Assembly: GCA_963978895.1 (NCBI GenBank)
Contig: OZ022247.1
Coordinates: 2,347,369-2,411,368 of the forward strand
DNA from: Erpobdella octoculata
Lineage: Eukaryota > Annelida > Clitellata > Hirudinida > Erpobdellidae
Direction of reading: 5' to 3'
Length of the DNA stretch: 64,000 nt
Shown: positions 1 through 9,755 of the stretch, piece after piece
How the letters are laid out: each line of letters starts with the position of its first letter
Numbering within the stretch: position 1 is the first letter of the stretch
Translations under genes and position numbers: made by a program
The notes under the pieces: model-generated
The model's database searches: none
Seen by the model: only the letters and a program-made list of their open reading frames with translations
Told to the model about the DNA's origin: nothing

Positions 1-1116
1 TTAAAAAAATGAGTTTCTGTTCTTTCGTTTGCCAAAAGTGTCTATTATTTGGTTCATCTGCAGTTGAAGTACGGAATTTGTTGCAACACGTTCAATGTTC
101 TTAATTGCAAGATTATTGAGTCTCTCTTGCCCCGTGGTACTACGCAAGTAGGTTTTCATTCTCCGGAGTCCACTGAAAAATCGTTCTGCAGAATAAGAAG
201 TTGCGGGAATTACAGCAAGTATGTTTGGAAGAACACTATTAAGGTCATAACGGCCCATTGTTTTGACAAGATCTGCAGCAGACTCAAATTACTTGAAATC
301 TTTCTCAAGCGTTATAGCAGAGCTGGATTCCTCTATGAATTTAAAAACTTTTTTTTTCAATTTTAAAAAGATTCACGTCAATGTGCCTCTTAGTGTTCAG
401 AAATGATTTAATAGCTTTTTTTCTGGATATTTTCTGAGAACAACATCTTCTAGTGCGCAGGGAACATAAAGATCTTTTTTTTCAAAACGTGATTTCAGTT
501 CAGTAGTCATCCTATCCAGACTTGAGAAATAAGCCGAAACACGGTAATAGTCTTGCTCAGAGTGAAAATGTTGATCACCACCACTTTTTTCGCTCACCAG
601 TGTCTGTAGTAGCTTCTTTGTCCGTGGCTTCTTTGCCTCCTTAAAAGTTAAATGGCTGTTTGAAATGCATTCTTTAATTTTCTTGCTGACAATCTCAGTG
701 CGCTCCCATAACTCATTAAAAGATTTGTCATTTCTGTAGTCAAGCAAAGTTTTCATTATGAGTTTGCCGGTTTTCTTTGCTGGGATGACATCCATAGTTT
801 TTGACTGAAGGTAGGTGCACAAGCTGCTAGTCATCGATAAGATAATTTTAAGCAAACTCATCCCAAAAACAAAGTTAAAGTCACAAACTGCATTAAACAG
901 CGCAGAACTGTCGGAATATGTTTTAACATCTCTTTCGTTTAGCAACAACAGTAGAGTAGAAATGATTCTGGGTAGTTGACTATCAACTGCTTTAACTGCC
1001 TCCCAACGGCATGACCACCTATTTCTGCTCTGTGATTTTAATTTTTCAAGGTTGAGAGGCATCCACTTGTCCAAAAAATTGAGCATGTCAAGTTGTGTGA
1101 TTTTCATAAGCTCCAC
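1..1116 (-). pseudogene. hAT-superfamily transposase, C-terminal half, decayed (runs off the left edge)
   Basis: Two minus-strand pieces. The first (1116 to 397) has a WSCRWEAVKAV-type segment followed by a helical region, typical of the catalytic part of ZMYM/TTF-type hAT transposases. The second (258 to 3) is the hAT dimerisation domain, with ATSYSAERFFSGLRRMKTYL and a TGQERLNNLAI segment, ending at a stop at 3-1. Between them (about 366-258) the frame is broken by stops and shifts, and no start or zinc-finger part is seen upstream, so this is a fossil. The domain family is well supported by motif. The element's ends are not visible. A cellular hAT-derived gene is less likely because of the internal stops. 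Confidence 0.75.
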
Positions 1117-1325
1117 TTAGTCACTTTTATTTGATTCAGCAAATGCGTTATTTTTCAAGGTTGAGAAAAAATTAGCATGTCAAGTTCTGCTGAGTCACTT
1201 TCATATGATTCCATCTAGAAATTCAACTAGAATAAGAGTTTAATAATTTATTCGCTTGCGAAAAGCAGCAAATGCTTTATTTCATCAACGTTGAGAGGCC
1301 TCCGCTTGTCCGAGATATTGAGAGA
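1039..1325. repeat. Imperfect duplicated fragments beside the hAT fossil
   Basis: Three partial direct copies of a segment around TTCAAGGTTGAGA begin near 1039, 1152 and 1281. Each is followed by ggcatccacttgtcc- or catgtcaagtt-like sequence. The first copy lies inside the transposase reading frame, so the other two look like local tandem duplications of coding sequence that decayed afterwards. Confidence 0.5.
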
Positions 1326-1735
1326 CAAAAATTTTTTTGGGGGCATATGCTTCCCGTCTCCTACGCTTATGACCCGACTAGAGTGTCAAACAATGCCAAC
1401 TTAGAATCTATTGTGCAAAGCAAACCGATAAAAAAGTCTTTGTAGTGAACATCAATTGGCCTTTTTCAGAAGTTAATTTAGATAAATAGCATTTGGCTTC
1501 AACAAGAAAAGATATCCAACTGTGTTCGTTGTTTGTTCGCAAGGGGGTTTTATAACCTTTAGCTAATGGGTTTCGGGAATTGAGAATATAAAATCAGTGA
1601 TCAATTAAACGCAAGAAGCGAACTGTAGCTTGAGAACTTGCAAATTGATCTGATTCCAAGTTAGTTCTACAAAATTCAATCGCATCTGCAAGTCTTGCAC
1701 TAAATGTTTGGGCAGCTAAATTGATTTTTATTACA

Positions 1736-2010
1736 AAATTTTACTTCACTTGACTTTTCTGACTGTCTGTCTGTCGGTCTGTCTGTCGTCAAATTTTGCA
1801 ATCGATTTTAAACTAACTTCCCGATGAGCTAGAGACTTAAAAATGTATACATACCTCCGAACTAATTAACAATACATTAAATAATTATTTGTGATATTTT
1901 TGTTGAATTATTTGTTGTCTATGCTAATATGCTCGTTGTTTATGTAACAGAATGTGGCCTACACAATCGATTATATAGAAGTGTGTTTTTAAAAAACTTC
2001 GCCTTTGCTT
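1736..2010. repeat. Dispersed repeat family A, copy 1
   Basis: This shares long near-identical blocks with 11979-12270 and 58557-58870: a CTGTCTGTCGTCAAATTTTG block, a GCTAGAGACTTAAAAAT block, TACCTCCGAACTAATTAACA, a TTATTGTCTATGCTAATATG block and AACAGAATGTGGCCTACACA, in the same order and orientation. It has an expanded CTGT microsatellite near 1760-1790. No coding capacity is seen. Copies 2 and 3 are bounded by ACACACTTTT at one side and AAAAGTGTGT at the other; copy 1 keeps only the second. Confidence 0.8.
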
Positions 2011-2167
2011 CACTTGTTTTCTGTTTGTACCAGTGAATGTGGGCATCCTTCAATTTATTTCCCAACCGCAAGCCTTCACTATTCTGCAAGTTATGGAGGT
2101 GCTCAATGTAATTCCATTTAATAGTGTTATTTTGATCATCTTTAAGGCGGGCGCACACGAACAACAA
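2010..2167 (-). pseudogene. P-element / THAP9-like transposase fragment
   Basis: Read on the minus strand this gives TIKWNYIEHLHNLQNSEGLR followed by LGNKLKDAHIHWYKQK. That pattern (W-x-Y/H-I/L-E-x-L...LQ-x-x-EGLRLANK...H-I/V-x-W/F) matches the central region of P-element/THAP9 transposases from established family knowledge. Only about 45 residues remain. The match stops abruptly where dispersed repeat A begins, so the frame running on to 1940 is chimeric. It is a transposon scrap with no start, zinc finger or catalytic residues visible. Confidence 0.5.
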
Positions 2168-2409
2168 AATTGAACAACTAAGTTGTGCAACGGGTACCGC
2201 TAAATTTCGATTTAGAGAGATTTCGCTTCTGAAAACTAGACCAAGTTTGAGATATAGAAAACAGTAGAAAATTCAAACGGAAGAAAGTTAAGTTGAATTC
2301 TTTTTTCTCTCATTAGTTTATAGCCACTGTACTTAATAGTTAAAGCAAGCACGAGTTTAGGATAATTTTGAACACGTGTTCATTTTTGGATCTATGCAAG
2401 TAGTTTATA

Positions 2410-3306
2410 ATGGCTGAAGGAACAAGGCGTAAAGCTTGCGATAATAAGGGAACGGATCTTGAACTGAATTTGAGTGATAAGTGTCTTAAGGCAAACTCAA
2501 TTGTTCTAAAAGATATTAATCGTTTTACCAATAGATTGGATGAGTGTACTAATCTAATTAAAACAGAATTGGACGAAATGAGAAAATTCCTATCAGTTGA
2601 TATAAAAAGTATGTATAATGATGAGTTAAAGTTGTGCATGTCTGAACTAGATAATTTAAGGAAAGATGTTAATGATTTGACTGACAAAATACAAAAAATA
2701 GATCTAAAAAAGATTGAGAACAAGTTGGAAGAAGCTAATACTGAAAATAAAAAATGGTCAGATCTTTTTACCAACAAAGTAGATATATTGTCTAAAACAG
2801 TCAAATCAGACGTTGAAATTGTTCAAAAATCAATAATTGACAAATTCCAGGAAAATCAACACATTGAAGCTAGAGAAAGAAGTATAATAATCTATAGATT
2901 AAAAGAAAGTACTCAGGATGACCGTAATAAAGGATATACTGAGGATAGAGAAAATATAATTAAGATATTATCTAATCTCAGTTCTAACATTACCAAAGAT
3001 AATGATATTAAAAAATTGCTTCGACTTGGTAGAAAAGGAGAAACCACGCGACCAATCTTGATACAATTTAGTAGCAAAGAAGCTAAAAATTTGATAATGG
3101 AAAATCTTTTTAAAATCAAATCCCTTGAAGATGGTTTAAATAATATTGGAATTGGACACGACCTTACCAAGGAACAAAGAGAAGAATGCAAAAAACTTGT
3201 TATGGAGGCGAAAGTTAAAGAAAGCAAAGATTCGGGGGAATTCAAATACAGGGTAAGGGGAAGTCCAGGAAATCTGAGAATTGTCAGACTAAAGAGAGAT
3301 ATTTAA
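2410..3306 (+). CDS. LINE ORF1 protein (coiled-coil, RNA-binding type)
   Basis: 298 codons from ATG at 2410 to TAA at 3304-3306. The N-terminal two thirds is charged and heptad-like (LDEMRKFL, LDNLRKDVNDLTDKIQKI, KKIENKLEEAN), predicting a coiled coil. The C-terminal part (RSIIIYRLKES, IKKLLRLGRKG, TRPILIQFSS, GIGHDLTKEQREECKKLV) is the conserved nucleic-acid-binding region common to ORF1 proteins of CR1/jockey-like LINEs. No CCHC zinc knuckle is seen. It would package LINE RNA with the ORF2 enzyme. Its end overlaps the ORF2 frame by 88 bases. Confidence 0.75.
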   Translation: MAEGTRRKACDNKGTDLELNLSDKCLKANSIVLKDINRFTNRLDECTNLIKTELDEMRKFLSVDIKSMYNDELKLCMSELDNLRKDVNDLTDKIQKIDLKKIENKLEEANTENKKWSDLFTNKVDILSKTVKSDVEIVQKSIIDKFQENQHIEARERSIIIYRLKESTQDDRNKGYTEDRENIIKILSNLSSNITKDNDIKKLLRLGRKGETTRPILIQFSSKEAKNLIMENLFKIKSLEDGLNNIGIGHDLTKEQREECKKLVMEAKVKESKDSGEFKYRVRGSPGNLRIVRLKRDI

Positions 3307-6191
3307 ATGAAGTAATATGCAGCAATGAAAGAAATTTCAAGATTATTTATTCTAATGTAGATTCACTTTTTAATAAGCTTTCAGAACTAAAGTTTCTTTT
3401 ATGTGCTCATGACGATATTGATATTATTGTGTTTACTGAAATTAATCCAAAAAGAATTACAGAAGAGCATCTAGAAAGTGAATATAACATTGATAATTAT
3501 TTTTTACTAACTGTTAATTTTATGAAACCTTCAAAAAGAGGATTATGCTGTTATGTAAGAAAAAACTTGGTTGCCACCCCTATCTCCTTAGAATGTAATT
3601 TTGATGAATTTCAGTGTCTCAAGCTGTCTGGTCATCTCTTTAATTTATCTATTTTGGTTGTGTATAGAAGTCCACATTCTAATGTATTAAACAATTCTGG
3701 CTTGCTGGACTTAATATCTACATTTTGTAAACTGAATGGGAAAAAAATTATATTAGGAGATTTTAATTTACCCCGAGTTGATTGGACATTATATAATGCA
3801 CCTGGAAGCGATAAATCTTTTGAAAACCAACTGATTGAAATTATTACAGAAAATTATCTAGAACAATTTGTGCACCAACCTACAAGATTTAGAAATGATC
3901 AGCAAGCCAACATCTTAGATTTAGTTTTCAGTACATATGATAACCACCTGAACCTAGATTATCTACCCCCTTTAGGGAAAAGTGATCATCTAGTACTTAT
4001 AGTAAACTACATTTGGTCTAGTTTAAAAGTGTCACCAAAGGCCAAATTCAAGTTCCACAGTGCAGATTACACAGCCATGAAAAACTCATTAGCAATTGAT
4101 TTATTTAGACTGTCTTTGATCAAGGATCCTATGTTAGACTATTGGACCAGCTTTAAAGTACTGTTGTCAGCAGCGACGGCCAAATTTGTTCCATTAGCTT
4201 CTGATCGGGGATTTAAACCAGGAAATAAGAAACACATTCCGTTAGAGCTCAAAAATTTGATAAAGTTGAAGCAAAAGCTCTGGTCAGCTTATATGAAAAA
4301 TAAAAATCTAAACAATCTATTAGAATACAAAATTACCAGAAACAAAGTTAGACGACTTTCTAGGGAATTAGCACAGTCTTATCAACTGTCGGTTGCCGGC
4401 AAATGTAAAAACAATCCTAAGGCTTTTTGGAAGTATGTTAAAACTAAAACTCAAACAACAAGCACCATAGGAGATTTAAAATATACTGATAGCAATGGGA
4501 AAACAGTGATCTGCTCCTCAGATAAAGATAAATCGGAATGTCTGGCATCTTTCTTTGAACAGGTTTTTGTAAATGATACTTCAGATTTTAATTACGAGAA
4601 GTTGCTTTTCAAAACTGATTTTCCAATGAATGAAATATCAATAATACCTGAATTAGTTTTTGCCAAACTGTGTAAAATGAATCCTAACAAATCTCAAGGA
4701 CCTGATGGTATCTACCCAAAAATTCTTTCCGAGTGTAGGCATGAAATTTATACATGTTTGGCTAAAATTTTCAGTGATTCACTGTGTAAAAGAACACTCC
4801 CTGAGGATTGGAAAATTAGTACTATAGTTCCAATATTTAAAAAAGGTAGTAAGCATGATCCATTAAATTATAGACCGGTGTCCTTGACCTCAGTTCCATG
4901 TAAAATAATGGAATCTATTCTGAGCGATTTTATACTATCACACTTTTTAAATAATAATTTATTCCATGGTAATCAGTATGGTTTCATGAAAGGTAAATCT
5001 ACTTCTTTGCAGTTACTGAAAATTATGAATCTCTGGACGAGTGCTCTGGATCAAGGCAAGCAAGTAGATATAATCTACACCGATTTTGAAAAGGCATTTG
5101 ACAAAGTGCCACACAAAAAGTTGATTTATAAACTGAAGTGCTATAGATTACACGATACTCTGGTAGGATGGATTGAAAACTTTCTGACAACAAGACACTT
5201 TCAAGTCAAGGTTAATGACCAGCTATCATCTAGGCATAAAGTCTTGAGCGGAGTCCCACAAGGAAGTGTCCTAGGTCCTTTACTATTTGTAATTTATATC
5301 AATGATGTATTTCAAGCTTGTGACGTTGAAGGTCTAAATATCTTTTTATTTGCTGACGATGCAAAAATTTTCAGGATAATCAACAGTGTAGATGATCAAC
5401 AGATTCTCCAATGCTGTTTAGATCTCTTCTCTACCTGGTGCAAAGATTGGCTCCTAAAACTGAACTATAGCAAGTGTGTATATTTGTCATTGCATAACAC
5501 ATATAAATTTGACTACAACTTTGCTGAAGGGGAGACTAAACACCACATTTCAACAGTCCATGAAGTCAGAGATCTAGGAGTTGTAATAGACAGCAACCTA
5601 AAATTTACTACTCATATATGCAAATTAGTCAAAACCGCTAATAGCATTCTAGGAGTTGTTAAAAGAAATTTCCACAACTTATCGAAGGATTGTTTTTTAC
5701 TTCTGTATAAAGGTTTAGTCCGTCCACATCTTGAATATGCTTTTGTGGTATGGTCCCCTCACAATATAGGCATGATAGAAAAACTTGAAAAAGTACAAAA
5801 AAGAGCAACTAAGCTAGTGCGTGAATGTCGAAATTTGAAATATAAAGAAAGACTGAAGTATCTCGATCTATCTACTCTAAGGCTTAGAAGATCTAGAGGA
5901 GACATGATTGAAGTCTATAAAATATTAAACAATTTTTACTGTGCCAATTCAGCTCCAAGTTTAATAAAAAAATCTAATTTACTCAACACAAGAGGGCACA
6001 TTCACAAGTTGGAAAAACCATATTCTAGACTGGACATCAAAAAGTTTTTCTTTACTACAAGAGTAATCAATACATGGAATAAACTCCCTGCTTCAGTCAT
6101 AGAAGCAAAAGATATCTTCCAGTTTAAAAGTCTCCTGGATGCTCACTGGATGGACCATCCTACACGATTTTGCTGGAGGAACGAAATTTGA
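3219..6191 (+). CDS. LINE ORF2: endonuclease plus reverse transcriptase
   Basis: The frame is open from 3219 (after TAA at 3216-3218) to TGA at 6189-6191, about 990 codons. The endonuclease/exonuclease/phosphatase domain begins near 3336 (FKIIYSNVDSLFNKLSELKF) with IIVFTEINPK and IILGDFNLPRVDW. The reverse transcriptase follows with KSQGPDGIYPKILSEC, NYRPVSLTSV, TDFEKAFDKVPH, LSGVPQGSVLGPLLF and the catalytic FADD box at about 5350-5361. The C-terminus has the LVRPHLEYAFVVWSP and NTWNKLPASV motifs of the CR1/L2/jockey group. There is no in-frame ATG before one inside the endonuclease (near 3521), and the frame is -1 relative to ORF1. Translation therefore probably relies on frameshifting, reinitiation or non-AUG starting; this is inference. 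Confidence 0.9.
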   Translation, partial: RKQRFGGIQIQGKGKSRKSENCQTKERYLNEVICSNERNFKIIYSNVDSLFNKLSELKFLLCAHDDIDIIVFTEINPKRITEEHLESEYNIDNYFLLTVNFMKPSKRGLCCYVRKNLVATPISLECNFDEFQCLKLSGHLFNLSILVVYRSPHSNVLNNSGLLDLISTFCKLNGKKIILGDFNLPRVDWTLYNAPGSDKSFENQLIEIITENYLEQFVHQPTRFRNDQQANILDLVFSTYDNHLNLDYLPPLGKSDHLVLIVNYIWSSLKVSPKAKFKFHSADYTAMKNSLAIDLFRLSLIKDPMLDYWTSFKVLLSAATAKFVPLASDRGFKPGNKKHIPLELKNLIKLKQKLWSAYMKNKNLNNLLEYKITRNKVRRLSRELAQSYQLSVAGKCKNNPKAFWKYVKTKTQTTSTIGDLKYTDSNGKTVICSSDKDKSECLASFFEQVFVNDTSDFNYEKLLFKTDFPMNEISIIPELVFAKLCKMNPNKSQGPDGIYPKILSECRHEIYTCLAKIFSDSLCKRTLPEDWKISTIVPIFKKGSKHDPLNYRPVSLTSVPCKIMESILSDFILSHFLNNNLFHGNQYGFMKGKSTSLQLLKIMNLWTSALDQGKQVDIIYTDFEKAFDKVPHKKLIYKLKCYRLHDTLVGWIENFLTTRHFQVKVNDQLSSRHKVLSGVPQGSVLGPLLFVIYINDVFQACDVEGLNIFLFADDAKIFRIINSVDDQQILQCCLDLFSTWCKDWLLKLNYSKCVYLSLHNTYKFDYNFAEGETKHHISTVHEVRDLGVVIDSNLKFTTHICKLVKTANSILGVVKRNFHNLSKDCFLLLYKGLVRPHLEYAFVVWSPHNIGMIEKLEKVQKRATKLVRECRNLKYKERLKYLDLSTLRLRRSRGDMIEVYKILNNFYCANSAPSLIKKSNLLNTRGHIHKLEKPYSRLDIKKFFFTTRVINTWNKLPASVIEAKDIFQFKSLLDAHWMDHPTRFCWRNEI

Positions 6192-6304
6192 CTTATCTGT
6201 ACTTTTTGTTTGTTTAATTTATGTTCTTTAATTTATTCTTTTTATGGTTTTTTTTGTTACTGTCGGGGCATATAGGCTTTGCCTGCGCCTTGTAATAAAC
6301 TATG

Positions 6305-6751
6305 TTAACACCATACGAAGCCATACAGTTTTGCATTAACTAACTTTAGCATATGACATGCATCGAGAATAACATTAACACGAATACTTGAATCAGCAGA
6401 ATGTGAAAACATGATTTCATATTGGGTGGCTCAAGTTGAGTGCCCAATGTCTTCATCATCGCAAAGTTATATATAGAAATCAGTGGATACAACCGATTCT
6501 ACCACAACCGCCACAACGTTCAAATTACCGTTATCCAAGCATGGATACTAAATTTTATTTATCCTTTTATTTCTTAATAAATATTTAAACTTAAAATGGA
6601 TGTCTACAGGCAGAAATTTTTTAAACCACTATAAAAATATTAGGTTGTGTTACGTTGATTTGGTCTTTTGACGGCGTCATAGATTACGGTTATAAACAAA
6701 TAAATTTCAAATTAGTTTAGTCGCCGTTAGTGTTTATTAAACCTTTTAAAC
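6305..6751 (+). promoter_or_regulatory. Upstream region of the LRR-Ig gene with a TATA-like box
   Basis: No gene is seen here. TATAAACAAA at 6691-6700 lies about 55 bases before the ATG at 6752, and a possible initiator around 6717-6725 (TTAGTCGCC) sits about 28 bases downstream of it. Spacing fits a TATA promoter with a very short 5' leader. This is inference from spacing only. Confidence 0.3.
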
Positions 6752-8738
6752 ATGAGGTATAATTGTGGCAAAGAAATAATTGTTCTGCTGCTGCTGACTA
6801 TGAATTTTGCTTCAAAAGTTTTCCCGGAATGTAATTTATCTTTCAATTCAACTGTGGTTACATGTAAACAAGATTTGGTTAGCAATATACCTGCAGATCA
6901 ATGGTCTAAAGTAAAAACTGTCAATCTAAGAAATCTTAGATTTAGTAAGTCGCAATTGAAAACCGTCAGCTCAAATATGACATTGAATCTTGAAACGTTA
7001 GAAATTTATAGATGCGCAATAGACTATGAAAATTCCAAACTTATAGAAGTTTCACGAACTATAATAATTAAAAATAGTGTTATGAATAATTGTGGTCGTG
7101 GTCAGTTTAGTAACAGTGGCAAGAAAGATGAATTGTATTTTGAAAATGTCGTCATCGAAAACTACGAAGGATCGTTATTAGAAGGAGCCAATGTGACAAG
7201 GATTACATTCCAAAACGTCGCAGTTCAACAAGCACATAAGATTATATTTGAAAACTGTTCTGTGATTGATTTAACAATTCAAAAAGGTTCCAAGATTAAC
7301 GTTACAGAGGTGTGCAACCTCAAAACTCTTGAATTAATGAGGTTATTTAAAACTAAAGTCAAGTTTCCAAGAAATTGTTTTAAAGTAAGTTATTATTTTA
7401 CCCTGGTCAACGTGATATAATATCTTGAATTGCCAAGTATTTTTCTAAATCATTTTAATCAAACAGCAGTCGAAAGTTTGATAATACATTTTTATAGAAA
7501 GCTTTTTAAAGTGTTTTCAACGGTTTTACATGTTGCATCATCGTTAAAATTATAATTTAAAGTCTTAAAGTGGCTTATAAATTTTATGTTAAATAATATT
7601 TAAACTATTGATTATTTAGAAGCACGAAAAACTGAAGAACCTCTTTTTTACTGAAGTTATCTCAAATTGGAGTTTCTTATCTGGCATGAAAAGTCCATTG
7701 GAAATTTTAGTGATTTACGATTCTGATATACCGGTGCTCAAGGAAGAATGGTTTCAACACATTGGCAAATCTCTTAAAAAATTAACAATGAGTTCGACCA
7801 AAACTAAACAAATTGAGAAAAATATTTCTAAGAGATTCGTTAATCTTACATCATTATCCTTTCAAGCTAACAAACTGGAAAGCCTTCCTGTGGAACTTCT
7901 GGATGTCTTCTCAAATCTCGAGGAACTCGATATAAGAGGAAATCCATTTGTGTGCAATTGCTCAATCAGCTGGTTCACCAATGAAAAACTTTCTCGTTTT
8001 GATTTGAAAAATCGAATTGACTGTACAGATACAATTAAAAAGGAACTTTTATTTAATGGTACTTTGTGTCCAAGTAATGCATCATCGCAAGAGAAAACCA
8101 CCCAGCTTGCCACTCTTGTTTCACCTTTATTAGAATCTCAAACACCTTTCCAAACAACTTCCACATGCCCATCACAAACATACCAGACTCATCTGGAGAC
8201 GAGCTCATCAGTTGAGCATTCAGTTGACAATAAGGGTATATCATCGGAAGAGTTGAGCACTTTGAGTCCAAGTAATGCATCATATACAGCAATTTCTACA
8301 GGTCCAGAAATGACAAATGATGAAACTACAGCAAAGACACCTAAAAAATCAACCAGCATTCAAAAACCAATTCCACAAATTCTTGGTTTCAGAGCATTTA
8401 TCGATAAGAATAATAAACAGTTGGCATTGAGATGTGCTGTTTTTGCAGATCCACCAGCGAAAGTTATAATCGAATGTCCAGACGGTTTTTCAAAATACTT
8501 TCCAAACGATAAAATGGATAAATTGTTCAACATTACATACAGAATTAGAAATGTGACAAGCAAAGAACTTGGACTCTACAGTTGTCGTGCAAAAAACGAA
8601 CATGGATGGGGCAATAAATCAATTTATGTTGAATTTGAATTAATTGAGTTTGACATATTGGATGATTCTTTCTCTCTGAAACTTGCATATTTTCGTGCAT
8701 CTTTAATTTTAAGTGTGTTTAATTTATTTTTGAGATAG
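6752..8738 (+). CDS. Leucine-rich-repeat plus Ig-domain secreted or surface protein, two exons
   Basis: Exon 1 is 6752-7384 (donor AAA|GTAAGT) and exon 2 is 7620-8738 (acceptor TTATTTAG|AAG); phase 0 joins them into 583 residues. Residues 1 to about 21 form a signal peptide (IIVLLLLTMNFASKVF). Degenerate leucine-rich repeats run to about 315 (LTSLSFQANKLESLP, LEELDIRGNPF), followed by a C-terminal LRR cap with NPFVCNCSISWF (about 319-361). A Ser/Thr-rich stretch with mucin-like character leads to one Ig-like domain at about 463-550 with its cysteine pair (ALRCAV, LYSCRAKNEHGWG). Many NxS/T sites suggest glycosylation. The short hydrophobic tail (RASLILSVFNLFLR) could be a GPI signal; no conventional transmembrane anchor is seen. 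The layout resembles LRRN/LRIG-like adhesion proteins, but I cannot name an orthologue. Confidence 0.8.
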
Positions 8739-8867
8739 TTATTTTTACAACTGTTTGATTACTTAATTAAGGTTGGTGCACTTAATTTTTAGGAAGTTAT
8801 AAGTCAAGAGTTTTTACAATTTATAGATAAAACCGTATATAAGTTGTTTATAAGCGTATTTACATTG

Positions 8868-8873
8868 AATAAA
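8868..8873 (+). terminator. Poly(A) signal AATAAA of the LRR-Ig gene
   Basis: AATAAA lies 130 bases past the stop at 8736-8738, followed by an A-rich tract. Confidence 0.5.
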
Positions 8874-9052
8874 AAAAAATTAAAAATCAGTTTTTGTTCT
8901 CAAATTTTACTGTGCTTATTTTAAATTTGTCTTTATGTTTTGCCGAAAATTTGCTTTCTAATAAACTATAATAGTTCTTATAGTGGGCCGGTTAACTGAT
9001 AAAAAACCACTTCATCGTGCAAACGCTATTGACAAGCAAAAAATTTTGTAAT

Positions 9053-9168
9053 TGCCTGATATTGCCACATTCTGGGAAATTTAGAAAAAAATCACCTTTT
9101 TTGGTCCCGCTCCTGTAAGAAATGTCATTTTTTTCTAACTTTCCCAGAATGTGGCAATATCACAGGCG
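9053..9168. repeat. Inverted repeat with ~40-bp arms
   Basis: The left arm (9053-9093) and right arm (9123-9168) are reverse complements around a short spacer. The core is GATATTGCCACATTCTGGGA, continuing into a/gttagaaaaaaat on both arms. It could fold as a stable hairpin. The arms differ by a two-base insertion and one substitution. It may be the remnant of a small fold-back element. The rest of 8880-9550 shows no gene. Confidence 0.75.
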
Positions 9169-9559
9169 ATCAAACTGGCGAAAAAAAATAAATATTTTGT
9201 TTTTTATTTGTTGGTTTGCATATACTTCATATAAAGAATGAAGAAAACAAGATAAAATAGATGAATAATTAAATTTAGAGTGAGTAGACCTACGGAAAGA
9301 AACACGCAATTGAGGCAGAAGTCATGTTTCGTATCAACATTTATTTATTTGTCTATTTTTTTTCACTGGCTGCAATGCTTAAAAGACTTCTAACAGTTGT
9401 ATTTCTGACCACTAGACACTAGACTAAAGGACTGATCGTAATCAACTCCTTTCTTTTGAGCATAACCTTCAATTACAAGTCTTGTTTTGTAACGTTCGAT
9501 GGAACCGTCTGAATTAGTCTTTACTTTGGCATGGAATAACCTTTTTCATCAAACTTGCT

Positions 9560-9755
9560 GGAATTTGCTGGGCGTTGGTGGCAATGTGGTTAAGCGTTCG
9601 CCTGTTAGCCTAAAAGTCGGCGGTTCGAATCTCACGCACAATAAACAACTGCCTCTAAATGTTGTAGTGGATCTCATCACACGAGAGCTTCTGTCTTCTG
9701 AAGCACTCTAAAACCAGGTTAATTTAATTTAATTTAATTTAATTTAATTTATACT
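9560..9755 (+). mobile_element. tRNA-derived SINE with an (AATTT)n tail
   Basis: An A-box-like TGTGGTTAAGCG (9585-9596) is followed by a perfect B box GGTTCGAATC (9622-9631), spaced as in RNA polymerase III tRNA promoters. About 85 bases of unrelated body then lead to a pentameric tail of (AATTT)n at 9716-9750. The cloverleaf is not complete enough for a functional tRNA gene. The pentamer tail resembles the (AATTT)n edge of the giant satellite at 56.5 kb. Confidence 0.6.

Larger units (their letters stand above)
2280..6305 (+). mobile_element. CR1/jockey-type LINE retrotransposon, apparently full coding length
   Basis: Two open frames (ORF1 2410-3306; ORF2 open 3219-6191) are followed by a short T-rich 3' tail. 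The tail contains GGCTTTGCCTGCGCC at about 6276-6290, then TAATAAAC; a GGCTTTGCC-x-GCGCC tail is common at the 3' end of CR1-like LINEs. The 5' end is uncertain; it lies between the P-like scrap at about 2167 and the ORF1 start. No poly(A) tail or target duplication was recognised. Both frames are uninterrupted, which suggests a recent insertion. Confidence 0.8.
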
